From Hypholoma sublateritium FD-334 SS-4 (lineage: Eukaryota; Basidiomycota; Agaricomycetes; Agaricales; Strophariaceae), in the NCBI GenBank assembly GCA_000827495.1, contig KN817572.1:186001-250000 (forward strand): a stretch of DNA of 64,000 nucleotides, given 5' to 3'. Under the pieces are notes generated by a model, which did not search any database, was not told the DNA's origin, and saw nothing but the letters and a program-made list of their open reading frames with translations. Positions 44,987 to 58,002 of the stretch are shown in pieces; the first letter of the stretch is position 1, and each line of letters opens with the position of its first letter. Both the position numbers and the translations under genes were made by a program.

Positions 44987-47052
44987 ATGTTGGGCACCGT
45001 CGTCCTTGGTGCCATAGCAGCACTCGCGGCATATCTCGTCTATTTTCTCTTCATTGGACCGAGTTTAAATCCTTTGCAGCGCTTGGCTGGTCCTGTGGCC
45101 AAGGGTTGGTTCAAAAACCACCTCCAGATTGTGCTCGAGTGAGCATTGCTTGCGCAGGTCTTCTGTCAAGTGCCTAACGGTACCCAGCCCGGAGATATCC
45201 CCCAAGGTCAACGAGTTCTATATTGGCAGATACGGACGTTCCATTCGCGTTCAAGGCGTCGGGCCGGTGAGTGCCAATCACGTATGCATGCATTTCTGCT
45301 GCTCAACTTGCTACCAGTGGGATGTGCGCCTCTTGACATTGGATCCTATTTCAGTCACGCATGTTCTCAAAAACTCCACCATATACGAGAAGCCATGGCA
45401 GTCACGCCGCTTGATTACCAGCCTCATAGGTTGCGGTATGCTCGCAGCAGAGGGCGCCGTCCACAAACGCCAAAGGCGGGTTGCTACGCCTGCATTCTCC
45501 GTCCAAAACATGCGCGCCCTTGTCCCCCTTGTGTTTAACAAAGGGGCCCAGCTCAAGACCAAGTGGCTGGACCTCATCCGCGAGACTCCAGAACCTCTAA
45601 GAATAGACGTCTGCCATTGGATCAGTCGCGCAACGTTTGACGTTATTGGTCTTGCAGGTTGGTGCTTTGCGAAGAGTCTTCGCTTCGAGCTTACAGTATT
45701 CCCGACAGGTTTTGACTATTCTTTCAATGCGATTGAGAACGAACACAATGAATTGTTCTCCGCCTACAAGGAAATGTTCGAGGTCGCCGTATCCCAAAGC
45801 CATCCGTTTAAAACCATGTTCAGGATCTATATGCCCTTTATCAGTTCTCTATTTGTACGCTTTTGTCTCTGAATACCTCGAGCTGCGAGATTAAAGATTT
45901 GAATTCTAGCCAGATGCGACTGTACGTACTGTCCAAAGATGTCAAGCCGTCATTCGCCGTGTAGCCGGACACCTCATTCAGGAGAAAAAAGCCAAGATCG
46001 AGCAAGGCGTAAAATCAGGCGTCCCGTATGCCGGTCGGGATTTGCTGAGTCTCCTCCGTTAGTAAATCGTATCAAATTCTTTTCCGTTCCTTAATAATAT
46101 TTGTCCCTAGTCAAGTCAAATGTGTCTACAGACCTGACAGAAGATCAGAGAATATCGGACGAAGACATTCTCCATAATATCAACACTTTCATGTTTGCTG
46201 GTTCGGATACTTCTTCTCTGAGCCTGACATGGACAATATTACTTCTGGCCCAGAACCCTGCCCTTCAAGATCGCCTCCGCGCAGAGTTGCTTTCAGTATA
46301 TCCGTCCACTATGGGCGACCTTTCTGATCTATCAGACGATGAAATTCATTCGTTATTTACGCTAATATCGGGACTGCCATTCCTCGACAATGTCATTCAC
46401 GAATCGATACGCCTTATTCCCCCGGTACACTCCTCAATCAGAGTTGCTACGCAGGATGACGAGATCCCGACCTCGTCGCCAATCCACGGCCGGGATGGGA
46501 ATATCATGCAGAAGTCGACCGTCTCCGTTCCCAAAGGTAGCTTTGTTCACGTTGCCGTGGAGGGCTTCAATCTTGATAAGGAAATATGGGGTGAGGATGC
46601 ATGGGAGTTCCAGTGAGCAAAAGTTCAATTTCTTTAGCTTTCTGTTTTGATATCCCATAGACCCGATCGATGGGACAATCTCCCCGAAGCTGCTAGCCAA
46701 TTACCTGGACTATATTCGAATACTTTGACATTTTCTGCGGGTCCACGGGTAAGCTTCTAGAGATCTGCTCGAACACGACATTAATAACCTTGGTTCCAGT
46801 CCTGCATTGGCTTGAGATTTTCGATGATCGAAATCAAAACCTTTCTTTTCATTCTGGTTACCAACTTCACTTTCAAACCGACAGGCGACAAGATACTCAA
46901 AGCAAATGTGTATGTGCTATGTCATTCAGGTCTCATCAACTAACTCAATCCATTCTGGCAGCGTCCTTACAAGACCTTATATCTCTGGAAAATTCAAAGA
47001 AGGGAGCCAATGCCCTCTGATCGTTTTGCCTTATGAACGCCATGCAAATTAG
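44987..47052 (+). CDS. Cytochrome P450 monooxygenase
   Basis: Start at 44987 ([20 protein letters not shown]), which gives the N-terminal membrane anchor. Many exons follow. The I-helix reads [17 protein letters not shown] (the usual A-G-x-D-T), the ExxR motif is in [15 protein letters not shown], the PERF-like part is [10 protein letters not shown], and the haem-binding loop is FSAGPRSCIG with the cysteine ligand. The protein is full length by these marks. Such P450s in basidiomycetes oxidise lipids, aromatics or secondary metabolites; the substrate cannot be told from the sequence. The end is VLPYERHAN. No other metabolic cluster genes sit next to it, so it appears to stand alone. It converges with the cysteine synthase gene, 64 bp away. 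Confidence 0.93.
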
Positions 47053-47116
47053 TGAACCCATTGTACAATATTTATTCCTACTTGTATATTGCTCAAATAA
47101 TAGCTCTATAGGAATA

Positions 47117-48438
47117 TTAATCCAAGGTAGCATACTTCTTGAGATGTGGTGGGATAGCCTCTTCGAGATTTTTACTTTGAAGCCATTTCTTGGAGAAGAG
47201 GCGACTCTGGTAGCGGTAAGCACCATCACAAAGGATAGTAACAACAGTTGAGCCTAAGTACGCATGTGAGCTTATGAATAGACTAGTGATGGATAAATAG
47301 TACCTTTTCCTAAAATTTGCGCAAGTTCAACGGCTGCGACCACATTGAGTGCAGAACTGGCCCCAAGATAGATACCTTCTGTATCCAGAAGGTCATAGAG
47401 CATAGCAATGGATTTGGTATCAGGAACAGTGAATGCGCCGGAAATGTCATTAATGAAGGTTGCCAGATTGTCGGTGATACGGCCTTGACCGATGCCTGAG
47501 ATATGATCAGTTTGTTTGACATTGACGAGCAGCTCTGCGACGCACCTTCTGTGATGGAGCTCCCAGAGCGTTCCACGAGCTTTCCGCCACTGGAGACATA
47601 GCTGGTAAGCACACTACCTGGGGGATCCGCGAGCCAGATCTGCGTCTTGCCACCGCTCTTCTCCTTCAGGTACTTGCCAACGCCGGCGAGCGTACCGCCG
47701 GTGCCGGTGGCACAGATAAATCCATCCAGACGGCCTTGTGTTTGCTCCCAGATCTCCGGGCCTGTGGTGACGTAGTGCGCATTGGCGTTCGCGGTGTTGT
47801 CGAATTGGTTGGTCCAGATCGCGTTTTCCAGGCCTTCAGCGTACTCCTTCGCCTGGTGGTTATAGTTTTTAGGGTTCTCAAAAGCGACGGCGGGTACGGG
47901 GCGCACGTCGGCGCCGAGCATGCGAAGGAGGTCGATCTTTTCCTGGCTCTAGACGGGGGTCAGTCTTTGTGTGAGGTATAGATTCGGAGATAGGGTTTGA
48001 CCTGTGTATCTGGCATGTAAATAACGCATTTGTAGCCCTTTGCGCGGCACACGTGGGCGAGGCCTATGCCCGTGTTTCCGGCGGTGCCTTCGACAACTGT
48101 GCCCCCGGGCTTGATGCTGCCAAATGATGAGCGCAGGAAGATAGACAGAGACGACATGCGTACAGCCCCTGCTCCTCAGCATCGCGGACGAGACCCAAGG
48201 CAGCCCGATCCTTGACACTACCACCGGGGTTTTGGAATTCGGCCTTTCCATAAATGTGGGAGCCGGTCTTTTCTGACAGGCCTTTTAGATATATCTAAGT
48301 ATCGAGGTAAGCTTCAGCGACGCTGGGAGGCTCGTTATTACGTACGAGAGGGGTGTTGCCCACTGCCCCATTGAAGCCCTGGACCGACGCGTTGGTAGCG
48401 AAACCTCGCCGGGATGCCTGTCTTAAGGCTGATAGCAT
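47117..48438 (-). CDS. cysK: Cysteine synthase (O-acetylserine sulfhydrylase), mitochondrial-type N-terminus
   Basis: Start at 48438. The N-terminus ([16 protein letters not shown]) is basic and Ser/Ala-rich, like a mitochondrial targeting peptide. The fold II PLP enzyme core is complete: [12 protein letters not shown], the PLP lysine in [14 protein letters not shown], the [13 protein letters not shown] loop, the substrate loop, [17 protein letters not shown], and [16 protein letters not shown]. The end is [11 protein letters not shown]. The enzyme makes cysteine from O-acetylserine and sulfide with PLP as cofactor. In fungi this class is often mitochondrial. At least six exons are needed, all with short introns. 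Confidence 0.92.
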
Positions 48439-48902
48439 GATGGAAGTTGGTAGAGAGACGTGTGGGATGGCATGGCGGGTGAACTTGAGGCGAAGCACAG
48501 AATCGTGGACAACAATTATCCAATGAGCACGACATACTTAACTCCGCTTACATAACAGTGAGTAGTGTCCAAGCGCTTAACACAAGGCATCCATTAATGA
48601 GGTAGATAACTGCATAATACAAGCCAATCCATGTATGCGAAGACGGGGAATGTGTCTGTCAATGAGAGAGAGAGGGAAAGAAGACATGTATTGGACAGAG
48701 CGAAGTTATCCGTTGTGCGTTGTAAAGGTCGTGCATGGCCATGAATAATTGATAGAGGTGGAAAAGCAGACACTTGGAGATATATAGGGGTATTGAAGGG
48801 AATGAAAACGAAAAAAAACTGGTATAGAACGGGGGGTTACCAGATACGACGCCAGCTTTGCGGTAAGAAATCGGGGGCGGGCGGGATGCTATAGTAACCT
48901 TT
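48439..48902. other. Intergenic, no gene seen
   Basis: Between the start of the cysteine synthase gene and the stop of ARF1, both on the minus strand. It holds the cysteine synthase promoter and the ARF1 3' untranslated region. A GA-rich run lies near 48661-48682. No frame of interest was found. Confidence 0.5.
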
Positions 48903-49706
<804 letters not shown>

Positions 49707-49820
49707 GGTGATGTCCTGGAATGAGAAAGGTAAAGAACGACGGTTGAGAGAAAGAGAACTGGCGTCGGTGACAACTCGAGAACCCCATCAACAATTATCA
49801 CGTGACAAGTTATATACTAG

Positions 49821-51707
49821 CTACGAGGCCTGCGTTTGGTTGTACACCTTCAGCCAGCCATCTCCCATGTCCTTCTTCAGCGACTCAATCGTCCTCCTGT
49901 ATGTATCCACGTCCCTCTCATCCCCGGACGATCCCTCAAAAGCAGACGCGCTTTGTCGCGCTCGTCGCGCCTCAGATTTGTTGGATGGGTATATGCTTTC
50001 CGAAGGGGGTATATGTTCCGTCTGATATCGGCCATGCCGGGATCGTTTAGATGACGGCAAGACCTCCGCGGGGGCGTCTAAAGGTACGGCAGCAGATGTG
50101 GTTGCTTGTATTGAGCCCAGGCGGGAATGTGGGGCCGATGCAGAATTACCGTCTAGGTCCACTATGCGCTTGACTTTCTTCTGCCGTCGGCCACCAGTAA
50201 CTAACGACGCAGTGTCACTTGGAGTTTGTGGAGACTCCTTCGAAGATAATTCCGCATTATGACGCGAATGCGGCGGGGCTGCAAAGACCTGATCATATGA
50301 AGGTTCTATTGCTATCACGGGTGCTGAAGAAGATGAAGGTGGAAGAATGGATTTAGCGTGCTCCGATACGCCCAGACTTCGCCTTTCGTACATCGTTGGT
50401 GGCGTTCCATCGAGGATAATTGTCTTGTCTTCTTTCCAAAAGTAATCAAAGCAATTGATCCTGTAAGACTCTTCGATTTCGACAAAAGGATTTCCTTCTA
50501 TCCAGAGCTCGGAGATATTGGGCAAGACAACCAATCGTCCTATTTCCGAGCTTTCTTCCAAGAGATTATGCCGCAGGTCGACGCGTTCCAGAGCCAGCAA
50601 GCGTTCAAGACCACATAATGATTCCAGTCGGTTGTGGGATAGATTAAGATGAAGCAGTTGTCCAAGGTTGAGATATATGCCTAGGACTGAATCGATGATA
50701 TTGTCGGCGAGGTTGAGACTGGTGAGGCTATATAACTCCTCTAGACCCGAGGGAACGGAAACAAAGAGGTTTGAAGATAGATCCAGATGGGTGACGGATG
50801 TCAGATATGGGAGCAATTCGGCAGGGAACAAAGTCAGGTTGTTGTCAGGTAGATAGAGGTGTTTAAGAAAAGCCCAACTGGCAGAGGGGAGCTGGCCCGA
50901 GGTGGGAGTAGGTTCCCCAGGGGAACTTGGAGTGGGTTGGAGAGACGTGTCTCGTTGGCGTTGTTGAGAAGACGTGCCTTGTCTTCTGGCGCGATCGTCA
51001 AGAACTGCTCCAATGAAAAGTTGGGAAATGTCTTGCAAGCCACTCTTGCGTATCTTGACACTCCTCAACGAAATTGACAAGAGATCCCAGCCAAGCAGGA
51101 TGCGAGGGTCGATGTTTTCACATTCGAGACGCTGGAGATTCTTGAAGACATCGAGGGGAATAGCATTTCGGTCGAGGGATTCACCGACCAGCTCGGCAAT
51201 CATCTTTTTGCCGGGTGCGGAAATAGCAAGTGCGGGGAGTTTGGTGAAGCAGCTGTAGATGAATTTGAGCTCGGCATCGATGGTTGGGGGCTCCTGGCGC
51301 GACCACCAGCTGGTAGGGAGCGAGAGATTGGAGACGATGGAGAGAGACGAGCGAAAGGAGGCGAGAGAGAGGGTCTCGGGGTCGGGTTGGCCGGCGTAGA
51401 AGTTGGCGTAGCTCGTGGGGCGCGACGGGGGCTCGACCTGGACATCGAGGGGACCTGCCTGGATGCCGAGGGCCTCGAGGCGCATGAGGATGTAGAAGAG
51501 GTGGTGGGTGTCGACGGCGAGCAGCAGGGGCTTCGGCGGCGGCGGCGAGAGCGAGGGCGAGAGCCATCCGAGGGGCAGAAATGGATAGGGCGAGAGCGGC
51601 TCGGGCTTGCGCCTGCGGAAGAGGCCCGCCTCTGCCAGGGCCTGGCCGTTGCGGCGGATGTAGGCAGCGAGCTGGCGCAGATAGCTGTCGCCCGCCTGCG
51701 TCTGCAT
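49821..51707 (-). CDS. Leucine-rich repeat protein, 628 residues
   Basis: A single exon from ATG at 51707 (MQTQAGDSYLRQLAAYIRRN). The frame is open further upstream, but that part lies in the short gap to RAD23, so 51707 is preferred. The middle has a set of LRRs: AFLKHLYLPDNNLTLFPAEL, VTHLDLSSNLFVSVPSGLEE, LTSLNLADNIIDSVLGIYLN, LLHLNLSHNRLESLCGL and RVDLRHNLLEE. An LRR cap follows with ISELWIEGNPFVEIE. The C-terminal third is disordered and basic, ending WLKVYNQTQAS. The family looks like the cytosolic LRR proteins of fungi, but I cannot name a function. It is one of the few intronless long genes here. Confidence 0.82.
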   Translation of the reverse strand: MQTQAGDSYLRQLAAYIRRNGQALAEAGLFRRRKPEPLSPYPFLPLGWLSPSLSPPPPKPLLLAVDTHHLFYILMRLEALGIQAGPLDVQVEPPSRPTSYANFYAGQPDPETLSLASFRSSLSIVSNLSLPTSWWSRQEPPTIDAELKFIYSCFTKLPALAISAPGKKMIAELVGESLDRNAIPLDVFKNLQRLECENIDPRILLGWDLLSISLRSVKIRKSGLQDISQLFIGAVLDDRARRQGTSSQQRQRDTSLQPTPSSPGEPTPTSGQLPSASWAFLKHLYLPDNNLTLFPAELLPYLTSVTHLDLSSNLFVSVPSGLEELYSLTSLNLADNIIDSVLGIYLNLGQLLHLNLSHNRLESLCGLERLLALERVDLRHNLLEESSEIGRLVVLPNISELWIEGNPFVEIEESYRINCFDYFWKEDKTIILDGTPPTMYERRSLGVSEHAKSILPPSSSSAPVIAIEPSYDQVFAAPPHSRHNAELSSKESPQTPSDTASLVTGGRRQKKVKRIVDLDGNSASAPHSRLGSIQATTSAAVPLDAPAEVLPSSKRSRHGRYQTEHIPPSESIYPSNKSEARRARQSASAFEGSSGDERDVDTYRRTIESLKKDMGDGWLKVYNQTQAS

Positions 51708-51780
51708 GGAAGGAGCTGAGTGCTTGCGTAAGCAGCCCCCAAGGCCTCGTAATCGTCCCTTCCTTTCTCTCTCCACCGCC
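51708..51780. promoter_or_regulatory. 73 bp shared promoter between the LRR gene and RAD23
   Basis: The ATG codons of two divergent genes are 73 bp apart. Both transcription start sites must lie here or within the opposite gene. A pyrimidine-rich stretch (CCTTTCTTTCTCTCC) lies just upstream of the RAD23 start. Confidence 0.55.
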
Positions 51781-53211
51781 ATGAAGATCACCGTAAAGAC
51801 CACCCAGCAAAAGATCTTCCAGGTACATCCCGCCTTTCTGCCCCGCGCTTCCACTCACACCCCACAGGTCGACGTCGATGGCCCAGACACCATCGCCGAT
51901 CTCAAGGCAAAAATCCAGCAATCGCAAGGCCATCCCGTCGCCTCCCAGAAAATAATATATTCTGGTTTGTTTCGTTCGTCCATGCCGTCTCTCTGTCTCA
52001 TCCATCTATCTCCAGGAAAGATTTTGACCGATGACAAGACCGTCGAGTCCTGCGGCTTCAAGGAGAAGGACTTTCTCGTCCTAATGGTGTCCAAGGTCAA
52101 TATATTCTCTCCATCGACGATAGCCATTCTCACCGTGTCCCTGCAGCCAAAGCCTTCCCCCGCCGCCTCCTCCTCGACTCCCGCACCCGCTCCTGTTCCT
52201 GAAGCTCCGGCCCAAGTACCAGCCCCGCAACCGGTGGCCGCTCCCGCTCCCGCTCCAGCGCCTCCCGTCGAAGCAGTACCTCAACCCGCCGATGCCCCTG
52301 CTGCAGCACCTCCTCCAGCCTTTGGCGATCCGAGCGCGTTCCTCTCCGGCCCTGGTCTCCAGGATGCAATCAACAACATGATCGAAATGGGCTTCCCGAG
52401 AGATCAGGTCCTTCGCGCCATGCGCGCTAGTTTCAATAATGCCGATCGTGCCGTTGAATATCTCATGACTGTGCGTTTACCATATCCTCTTGCGTGGCTC
52501 CATCTTATTCTCTTCTAAAGGGAATTCCATCTCATCTCGAGGCAGAAGAGGCCCACCAAACTGCAGCCCCCGCTGCTCAGGTTCCTGCTACCCCAGCAGC
52601 TGCACCACCTGTGGCTCAAGTTCAACCTCAGGGACAGCCTCAAAACCTATTTCAGGTAAAACTTGAACCGGCGGCTATTTGTGATTCGATTTGACAGGAT
52701 TCGTTCTTAAGTTGGCACAACAGCAACAGCAAAGCCATGCAGGAGGTGCTGCGCCCGCAGGAGCTGGCTCAGGGCCTGGTGGACAGCTCAATCTCGAAGC
52801 TCTGCGTAACAACCCGCAGATTCAACAACTCCGAGAGCAAATGGCTCAGAACCCGCAATTAATTGGGCCATTAATCCAACAACTCGCCACTCAGAACCCG
52901 ACAATCGCTCAAATAATTGCTCAGAATCCCGAAGCGCTCCTTCAACTTCTGGGCATAGAGCTGGGCGGTGCCGAGGGCGAAGAAGAAGGTCTACCTCCCG
53001 GTGCACATGTCGTCAGCGTCACTGAAGAGGAAAGAGCTGCCATTCAACGTGTAAGTCACACTATTTTTCGGCCATTGACTATCAACTTATTGCATTCTAG
53101 TTGGAAGCTCTAGGATTTCCACGACAGGCTGTCCTGGAGGCCTATTTCGCCTGTGATAAGAATGAAGAGCTGGCCGCCAATTACCTATTCGAAGGTGGAT
53201 TTGATGATTAG
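51781..53211 (+). CDS. RAD23: Rad23, UV excision repair and proteasome shuttle
   Basis: Start at 51781 ([14 protein letters not shown]). Splicing builds a ubiquitin-like domain: [20 protein letters not shown], then [21 protein letters not shown] Pro/Ala-rich linker is followed by the first UBA domain ([20 protein letters not shown]). The XPC-binding domain is [20 protein letters not shown] and [14 protein letters not shown]. The second UBA domain is [20 protein letters not shown] at the C-terminus, ending FEGGFDD. All four domains are in the usual order. Rad23 binds Rad4/XPC in nucleotide excision repair and carries ubiquitinated proteins to the proteasome. Introns are short. Confidence 0.95.
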
Positions 53212-53448
53212 TTACCGCTTTAGATATCACGAACAGTTATTGTTGTACTTTACCCAAACCTACCATTCCTGTTATTGACCTTGGAAACGATGATCACTGC
53301 GCAGACCCTCGGGCTTCGTAAGGGCAATATCGGGTAATTATAGCTCTTTGCACGGCCTCATTGTTCCCGCACTGCTTGTTGTGCATCATGTTAAAGTACA
53401 CTGTCAAACGCTGAGCGCTGAGCACCCACACCTTTCTCTTTCCCAAAC

Positions 53449-55743
53449 ATGCGAACGCTACTTGTTATTCCGACTCTTGTGTCGGCGGCGGCCCTGGCTA
53501 GCCAAGTCACGGATTATGCGCCCAAAGCAAACGTCGAATGTCCCGATTTGTCAACTGCCCCTTTGATTCGCACTTTCACCCCACAGAATCAGACTGTACA
53601 TCCAGCCGAAGAAGAATATGTCACGACTAGGAAGAACACCGTCATCGCGAGTGCTTGGGTGGACTGGCTGGGGAACGGCAGCGCCTTGGGATATGATCTC
53701 ACGAACTTCAACGCGTCCGACTTCCCCACCGTCGGATTTGCCATCCCCGGAGGTGGTCTTAGGGCCGCTCAATATGGAGCTGGGGTTATACAAGCCCTAG
53801 ATGCTCGTAACTCCTCGGCAAAAGCAATAGGAACAGGAGGCCTGCTGCAAGTTGCGTCATATATTACAGGCTTATCCGGTACGTCTTTGGCACATCTAGA
53901 AAAGACCCAACTGACTCTGGCTTGTAGGCGGCTCTTGGGTCACTGGATCGCTTCTGTTCAACAATTGGCCCACTATTAACGACCTCGTATTCGGAAATGG
54001 CGAAGATCTGAGTGGTTGGCTGTTGGACTTGCCTTTCGCCAGCCCCGACGGTGACAACGTCCTGTCAGAATTGAACCAAGATTTCTATGGAAGTATATTG
54101 TGGAGTATCATCGCAAAGAATGATCAAGGAGTGTAAGCCGGGCTTGCCACTATCTACTTAACTGAGACTGACGATGCTGTAGTGATACAAGTATAACAGA
54201 TCCATGGTCACGAATGATATCCTACCACTTCCTTAATCAAACCTCACGGCAGAATTTCTTCACCAATGATACGGGACATGGAGCAGGCCAACTTTGGTCC
54301 GAAATACCTCTCATTCCCGCCTACCAAAGCTTCATGGTCCCATTCCCCATTGTTGTCGCCGATTCGCGTCCATCGGGATCTAATCTGACCACGGTTCTTC
54401 CCTTGGACTCTGTTGTATATGAAGTGCGTATATGGTTGTCTTGCTTTATCTATTTAACTGTTGCGCTAGATTACTCCTCTTGAACTCGCATCCTATGACC
54501 CATTTCTTTCTAGTGGCATGAACCTTACTTTTGCGGGAACACAGCTAGTGAACGGTAGATCTACAACCGGTTCCTCGTGCGTCACTGGATTTGACCAGGC
54601 GGGGTTTGTGATGGGGAGTAGCGCCAGCCTTTTCAACGTACGTCCCGTGTTTCTTTACATGTTCCCTGTTTGCTGACATTTCATTACTCCCGTCATCCAG
54701 CAAATTCTAGACTTTGCCCATAACACAATATCACAGTTCTCACAGAACGACGGGAACGCTCTTCTCTATCTACTCAACCGACAACTAACGGATATCCGCA
54801 CCCGAGCCGACGACGTTGCAAATTGGCCGAACCCGTTTCAGGGACAACAAACCGACACTTTCCAGGACACTAATGCTACTTGGCTAGAACTTATCGACGG
54901 TTCGTCTAATCAGGAGAACATTCCGTACGGTCCTTTGCTCGTGAAAGCACGAGGTGTGGATGTAATTGTGACGCTCGAAGGAAGCGCTGATGATCCAGTC
55001 AACAACTGGCCCAAGTATGTAACACTCCCTTTCATAGGGGAACGGGCTTTGATCGCTTACATCCTTTACAGTGGGACCAGCTTGATATTTACTGCTCTAC
55101 GCCAGCAACAGTTTTTGCAGTCATCCCACAAGACATTTCCTCCCACGCCCTCGACACCCGATGACTTTATCAGTACAGGAGTTAATGCTCGGCCGACATT
55201 TTTTGGCTGTGATCCAACTGCTTCTGAGGACTTCCCTCTGGTCATATATCTTCCCAATGCACCTCCGCTCTCCGGCATAGATCCTGTCACCAAGTATGTG
55301 CAATTTCAATGTTCAGTCAACCCAATTTAATATTTGATCGTAGTACTGCAACCTTCCAGCTAACATACACCCAGCTTCATACCCATCTTTTCCTTGACCA
55401 GGTTTACAACAATATAGTGTCTGGGTTCACGCCCAATTCTAGTGCTGCCGATCCAAATTGGGGCAAATGTCTGCAGTGCGCAGCATTTGATCGAGGCAGG
55501 TCCAAAGCTATTCCTTCAATTCTGCGCTCTTCATTTTGCTCGCAATGTTTCAAGCAATACTGTTTTGATCCCAGCAATCCACCTAGTAAAGCAGAGCTGC
55601 CAAACCGGAAACTGGTTTTTGTTGATCCGGATCCTCAAGGGCTCACCAAAGTTGAATTGTTTTTTGATGATAACAAGTTCAAATTGTTAGGGGGGTTCAT
55701 TGGACTGGTAGGATTTATTGCCTTATTGGCTATTGGGTTGTGA
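53449..55743 (+). CDS. PLB1: Phospholipase B (lysophospholipase), secreted or GPI-linked
   Basis: Start at 53449 with a signal peptide (MRTLLVIPTLVSAAALAS). The catalytic parts are FAIPGGGLRAAQYGAGVI (with the arginine in the SGGGxRA-like motif), the nucleophile in ITGLSGGSW, and the aspartate in LIDGSSNQENIPYGP. A Cys-rich part near the end holds CLQCAAFDR and FCSQCFKQYCF. The extreme C-terminus is hydrophobic (LLGGFIGLVGFIALLAIGL), as in GPI-anchored fungal PLBs. Many N-glycosylation sites are visible. It removes both acyl chains from phospholipids. Seven or more exons. It is the last ordinary gene before the repeat-rich right end. Confidence 0.93.
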
Positions 55744-56328
55744 GCACATTTTCCATTTGAAAAATGATATCTAACTGATATATTATATTTAGAATTATAT
55801 ACAAAAAAAGGCATCAAAAAATATCAAAATATCACAAAATACAAGAGCCTTTAAATCATAACCTGGTATATGAAGAACTTTCTTACACTCCTCATACAGA
55901 TATGTACAAAATGGACATATTGAATCACTCTACTTAAAGGCTTTGTAATTTAATTATCAAAATTCAATTTATAATTTTCACAATTGATCATGGAATGTAA
56001 AGAGTTAGTTTTGAGGGCATTTGTGAAACAGAATTTGTAGCAGATTTGTCCAGCAGATTTTGGTGTGCCAGACTGTCTGCTAAACAGTAAGATAGAGGAC
56101 ACAAGGAACTGGCTAGTTTATGTAAGCTGAAATCATAGGGCTGCCGCCCATACCAGGTATGGGACCAGTCATTAAAATAACAGGCAAAAGATGGAACTTT
56201 AACGGGGTCGGCTGTCCCATCATTATCTGCTCTTGATGTGCCATTGGTTTGGGTACAGGTTGTATAAGGCCATATATGGCCATACATGGGTGAGTCATGA
56301 CCAAGTAGAAGTTTATTAGGTAGCATTG
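55744..56328. other. AT-rich intergenic DNA, start of the repeat zone
   Basis: After the phospholipase stop the sequence becomes visibly AT-rich and no frame with a known domain is found. A palindromic TGGCCATATATGGCCATA-type sequence is seen near 56268-56285. It is the transition from gene-dense to repeat-rich DNA. Confidence 0.6.
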
Positions 56329-56815
56329 TACTGTACTATTACAACCAATTGTTCACACCCTGTGACATGTGATGCTGAAAGTTCACTGCAAGATTGTTCA
56401 CAGTTGCTTTATTGGGCCTTGGCATACCAGCATGAGCCAGTGGGCCAGAAAAATTACCACTTTGGTCAGATTTTGGGCTCCAACAGCTTGCGTGATGTGT
56501 GACAAAACCCAAATTTGTTCAGTTCATGGCCCCGTGTGATGCATGATTTGAATGATTGGTTGTAATAGTACTGTACTATTACAACCAATCATTCAAATCA
56601 CACATCACATACCATTGTGAACTGAACAAATATGGATTTCATCACACATCACACATGCTGTCAGAGCCTGAAATCTGATGAAAATGGTAATTTTTCCGGC
56701 CCACTGGCTCACATCGGTGTGCTGAGGCCAAATAAGGCAACTATGAATGATTTCCCAGTGAACCTTTAGCATCATGTGTCACAGGGCATGAACAATTGGT
56801 TGTAATAGTACAGTA
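56329..56815. mobile_element. Two inverted MITE-like elements
   Basis: The left unit (56329-56575) begins TACTGTACTATTACAACC and ends with the inverted form. The right unit (56569-56815) is a diverged copy in the opposite direction; the two share a few bases at the centre near 56572. Each unit is about 247 bp with terminal inverted repeats of about 27 bp and no coding capacity. The whole forms a nearly 490 bp imperfect palindrome. TIRs, size and lack of coding fit non-autonomous DNA transposons (MITEs). The target duplication is uncertain. Confidence 0.75.
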
Positions 56816-58002
56816 TAGTAGTGTGAGTAGTGATCATAGGTACTGTTAGTTAGGAAGAAAGGAATCATACATTAAGGGACTTCTCACAGTACAACCTAAG
56901 GTGTTGCTTGACTATCAATGATCATAAGTACTCTGATAGTATCAGGCTGAAGACTTGCATGCTGAAGGGAGATGGTGTCTCTACCACTCAAAAATACCCT
57001 TTTGACGGCTACAGCAGGCTGCAGAGTCTATAAAGTACATTAGCCAAGGGAGGAATTTAAGAGGAGTTGAACAAGAAAGCAGACACACCAGTATGCTGAA
57101 GATATCCTAAGCAAGGCAATATAATGCAGGAAAGCAATGACACTGGGAGTACCACCATTGCATGGGGTCACAACTTACAAGAATGGTAGTCAGGGCATGA
57201 TGGTGGAGTGGTCCCCATTGCGCAGCCAGCCATTTGAACCCTGGCCGGCATGATATAGAAAATTGCTAACACTTGCGAGTTCACCTCACACCATTGCCAT
57301 TTTATTTGCAATACACAACTTTCACCTTCAAACCAGCCGACAGCCCCCAGTGATTGCCCAAACAAACACTATCAACTCAATGTACAGCCCCTGCAGCAGT
57401 TTGCGAAATAATCACAGCTTGTGGACCATGGCCAGCCCAGTATTCATGCTGGAAGAACAAACTTTGCTTCGGAGTCAGGCATGCAGGTGCCAGATGGTCA
57501 CTGGTGCTGCCACCCAGGGATGCCCATAAAAATGGCTGAGACTCACAGGCACAAGAAATGAACATGAATATATTGTGACCAATACCACACCACTATCAGC
57601 CTGGATTGGCTCCACTGCCCCCAGCCGGCTATTACTCAGGAGGAGTGGAGTCCAGAATATTGGAATGAAACTTGATTCCACATCAAAAAGTATCTACTCC
57701 ACCCCCACATCCACATGACTCTAAGTCTTTATTATGCACCGCCCCATACTACTACATACTTGTGGTCCTGATGCCCCAAGTTTACTCTTGAACTCAACCC
57801 CCTATGTTGATGATGCTCATCTCTGCCCAAGTTCTCTCACAAATATTAGTCTACCACTCATGTTACTACTCCACCATATGGTATGCCACTATAGAGTATA
57901 AACACTGAATATTTTTTTTTTTAAAAAAAATGGAAGTCTTGCAGAGGTAGACATATAATTGTTGAGCTCATTGACAGAGCTGGCTTGTTGCATGTGACAA
58001 AA
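56816..58002. other. Repeat-zone DNA, no gene seen
   Basis: AT-rich sequence with short frames lacking domains. A run of T followed by a run of A lies near 57910-57930. No transposase signature was found. Confidence 0.5.

Noticed and set aside
57263..57539. Overlapping small frames in the repeat zone
   Set aside because: No known domain and no codon pattern; similar frames are expected by chance in this length.
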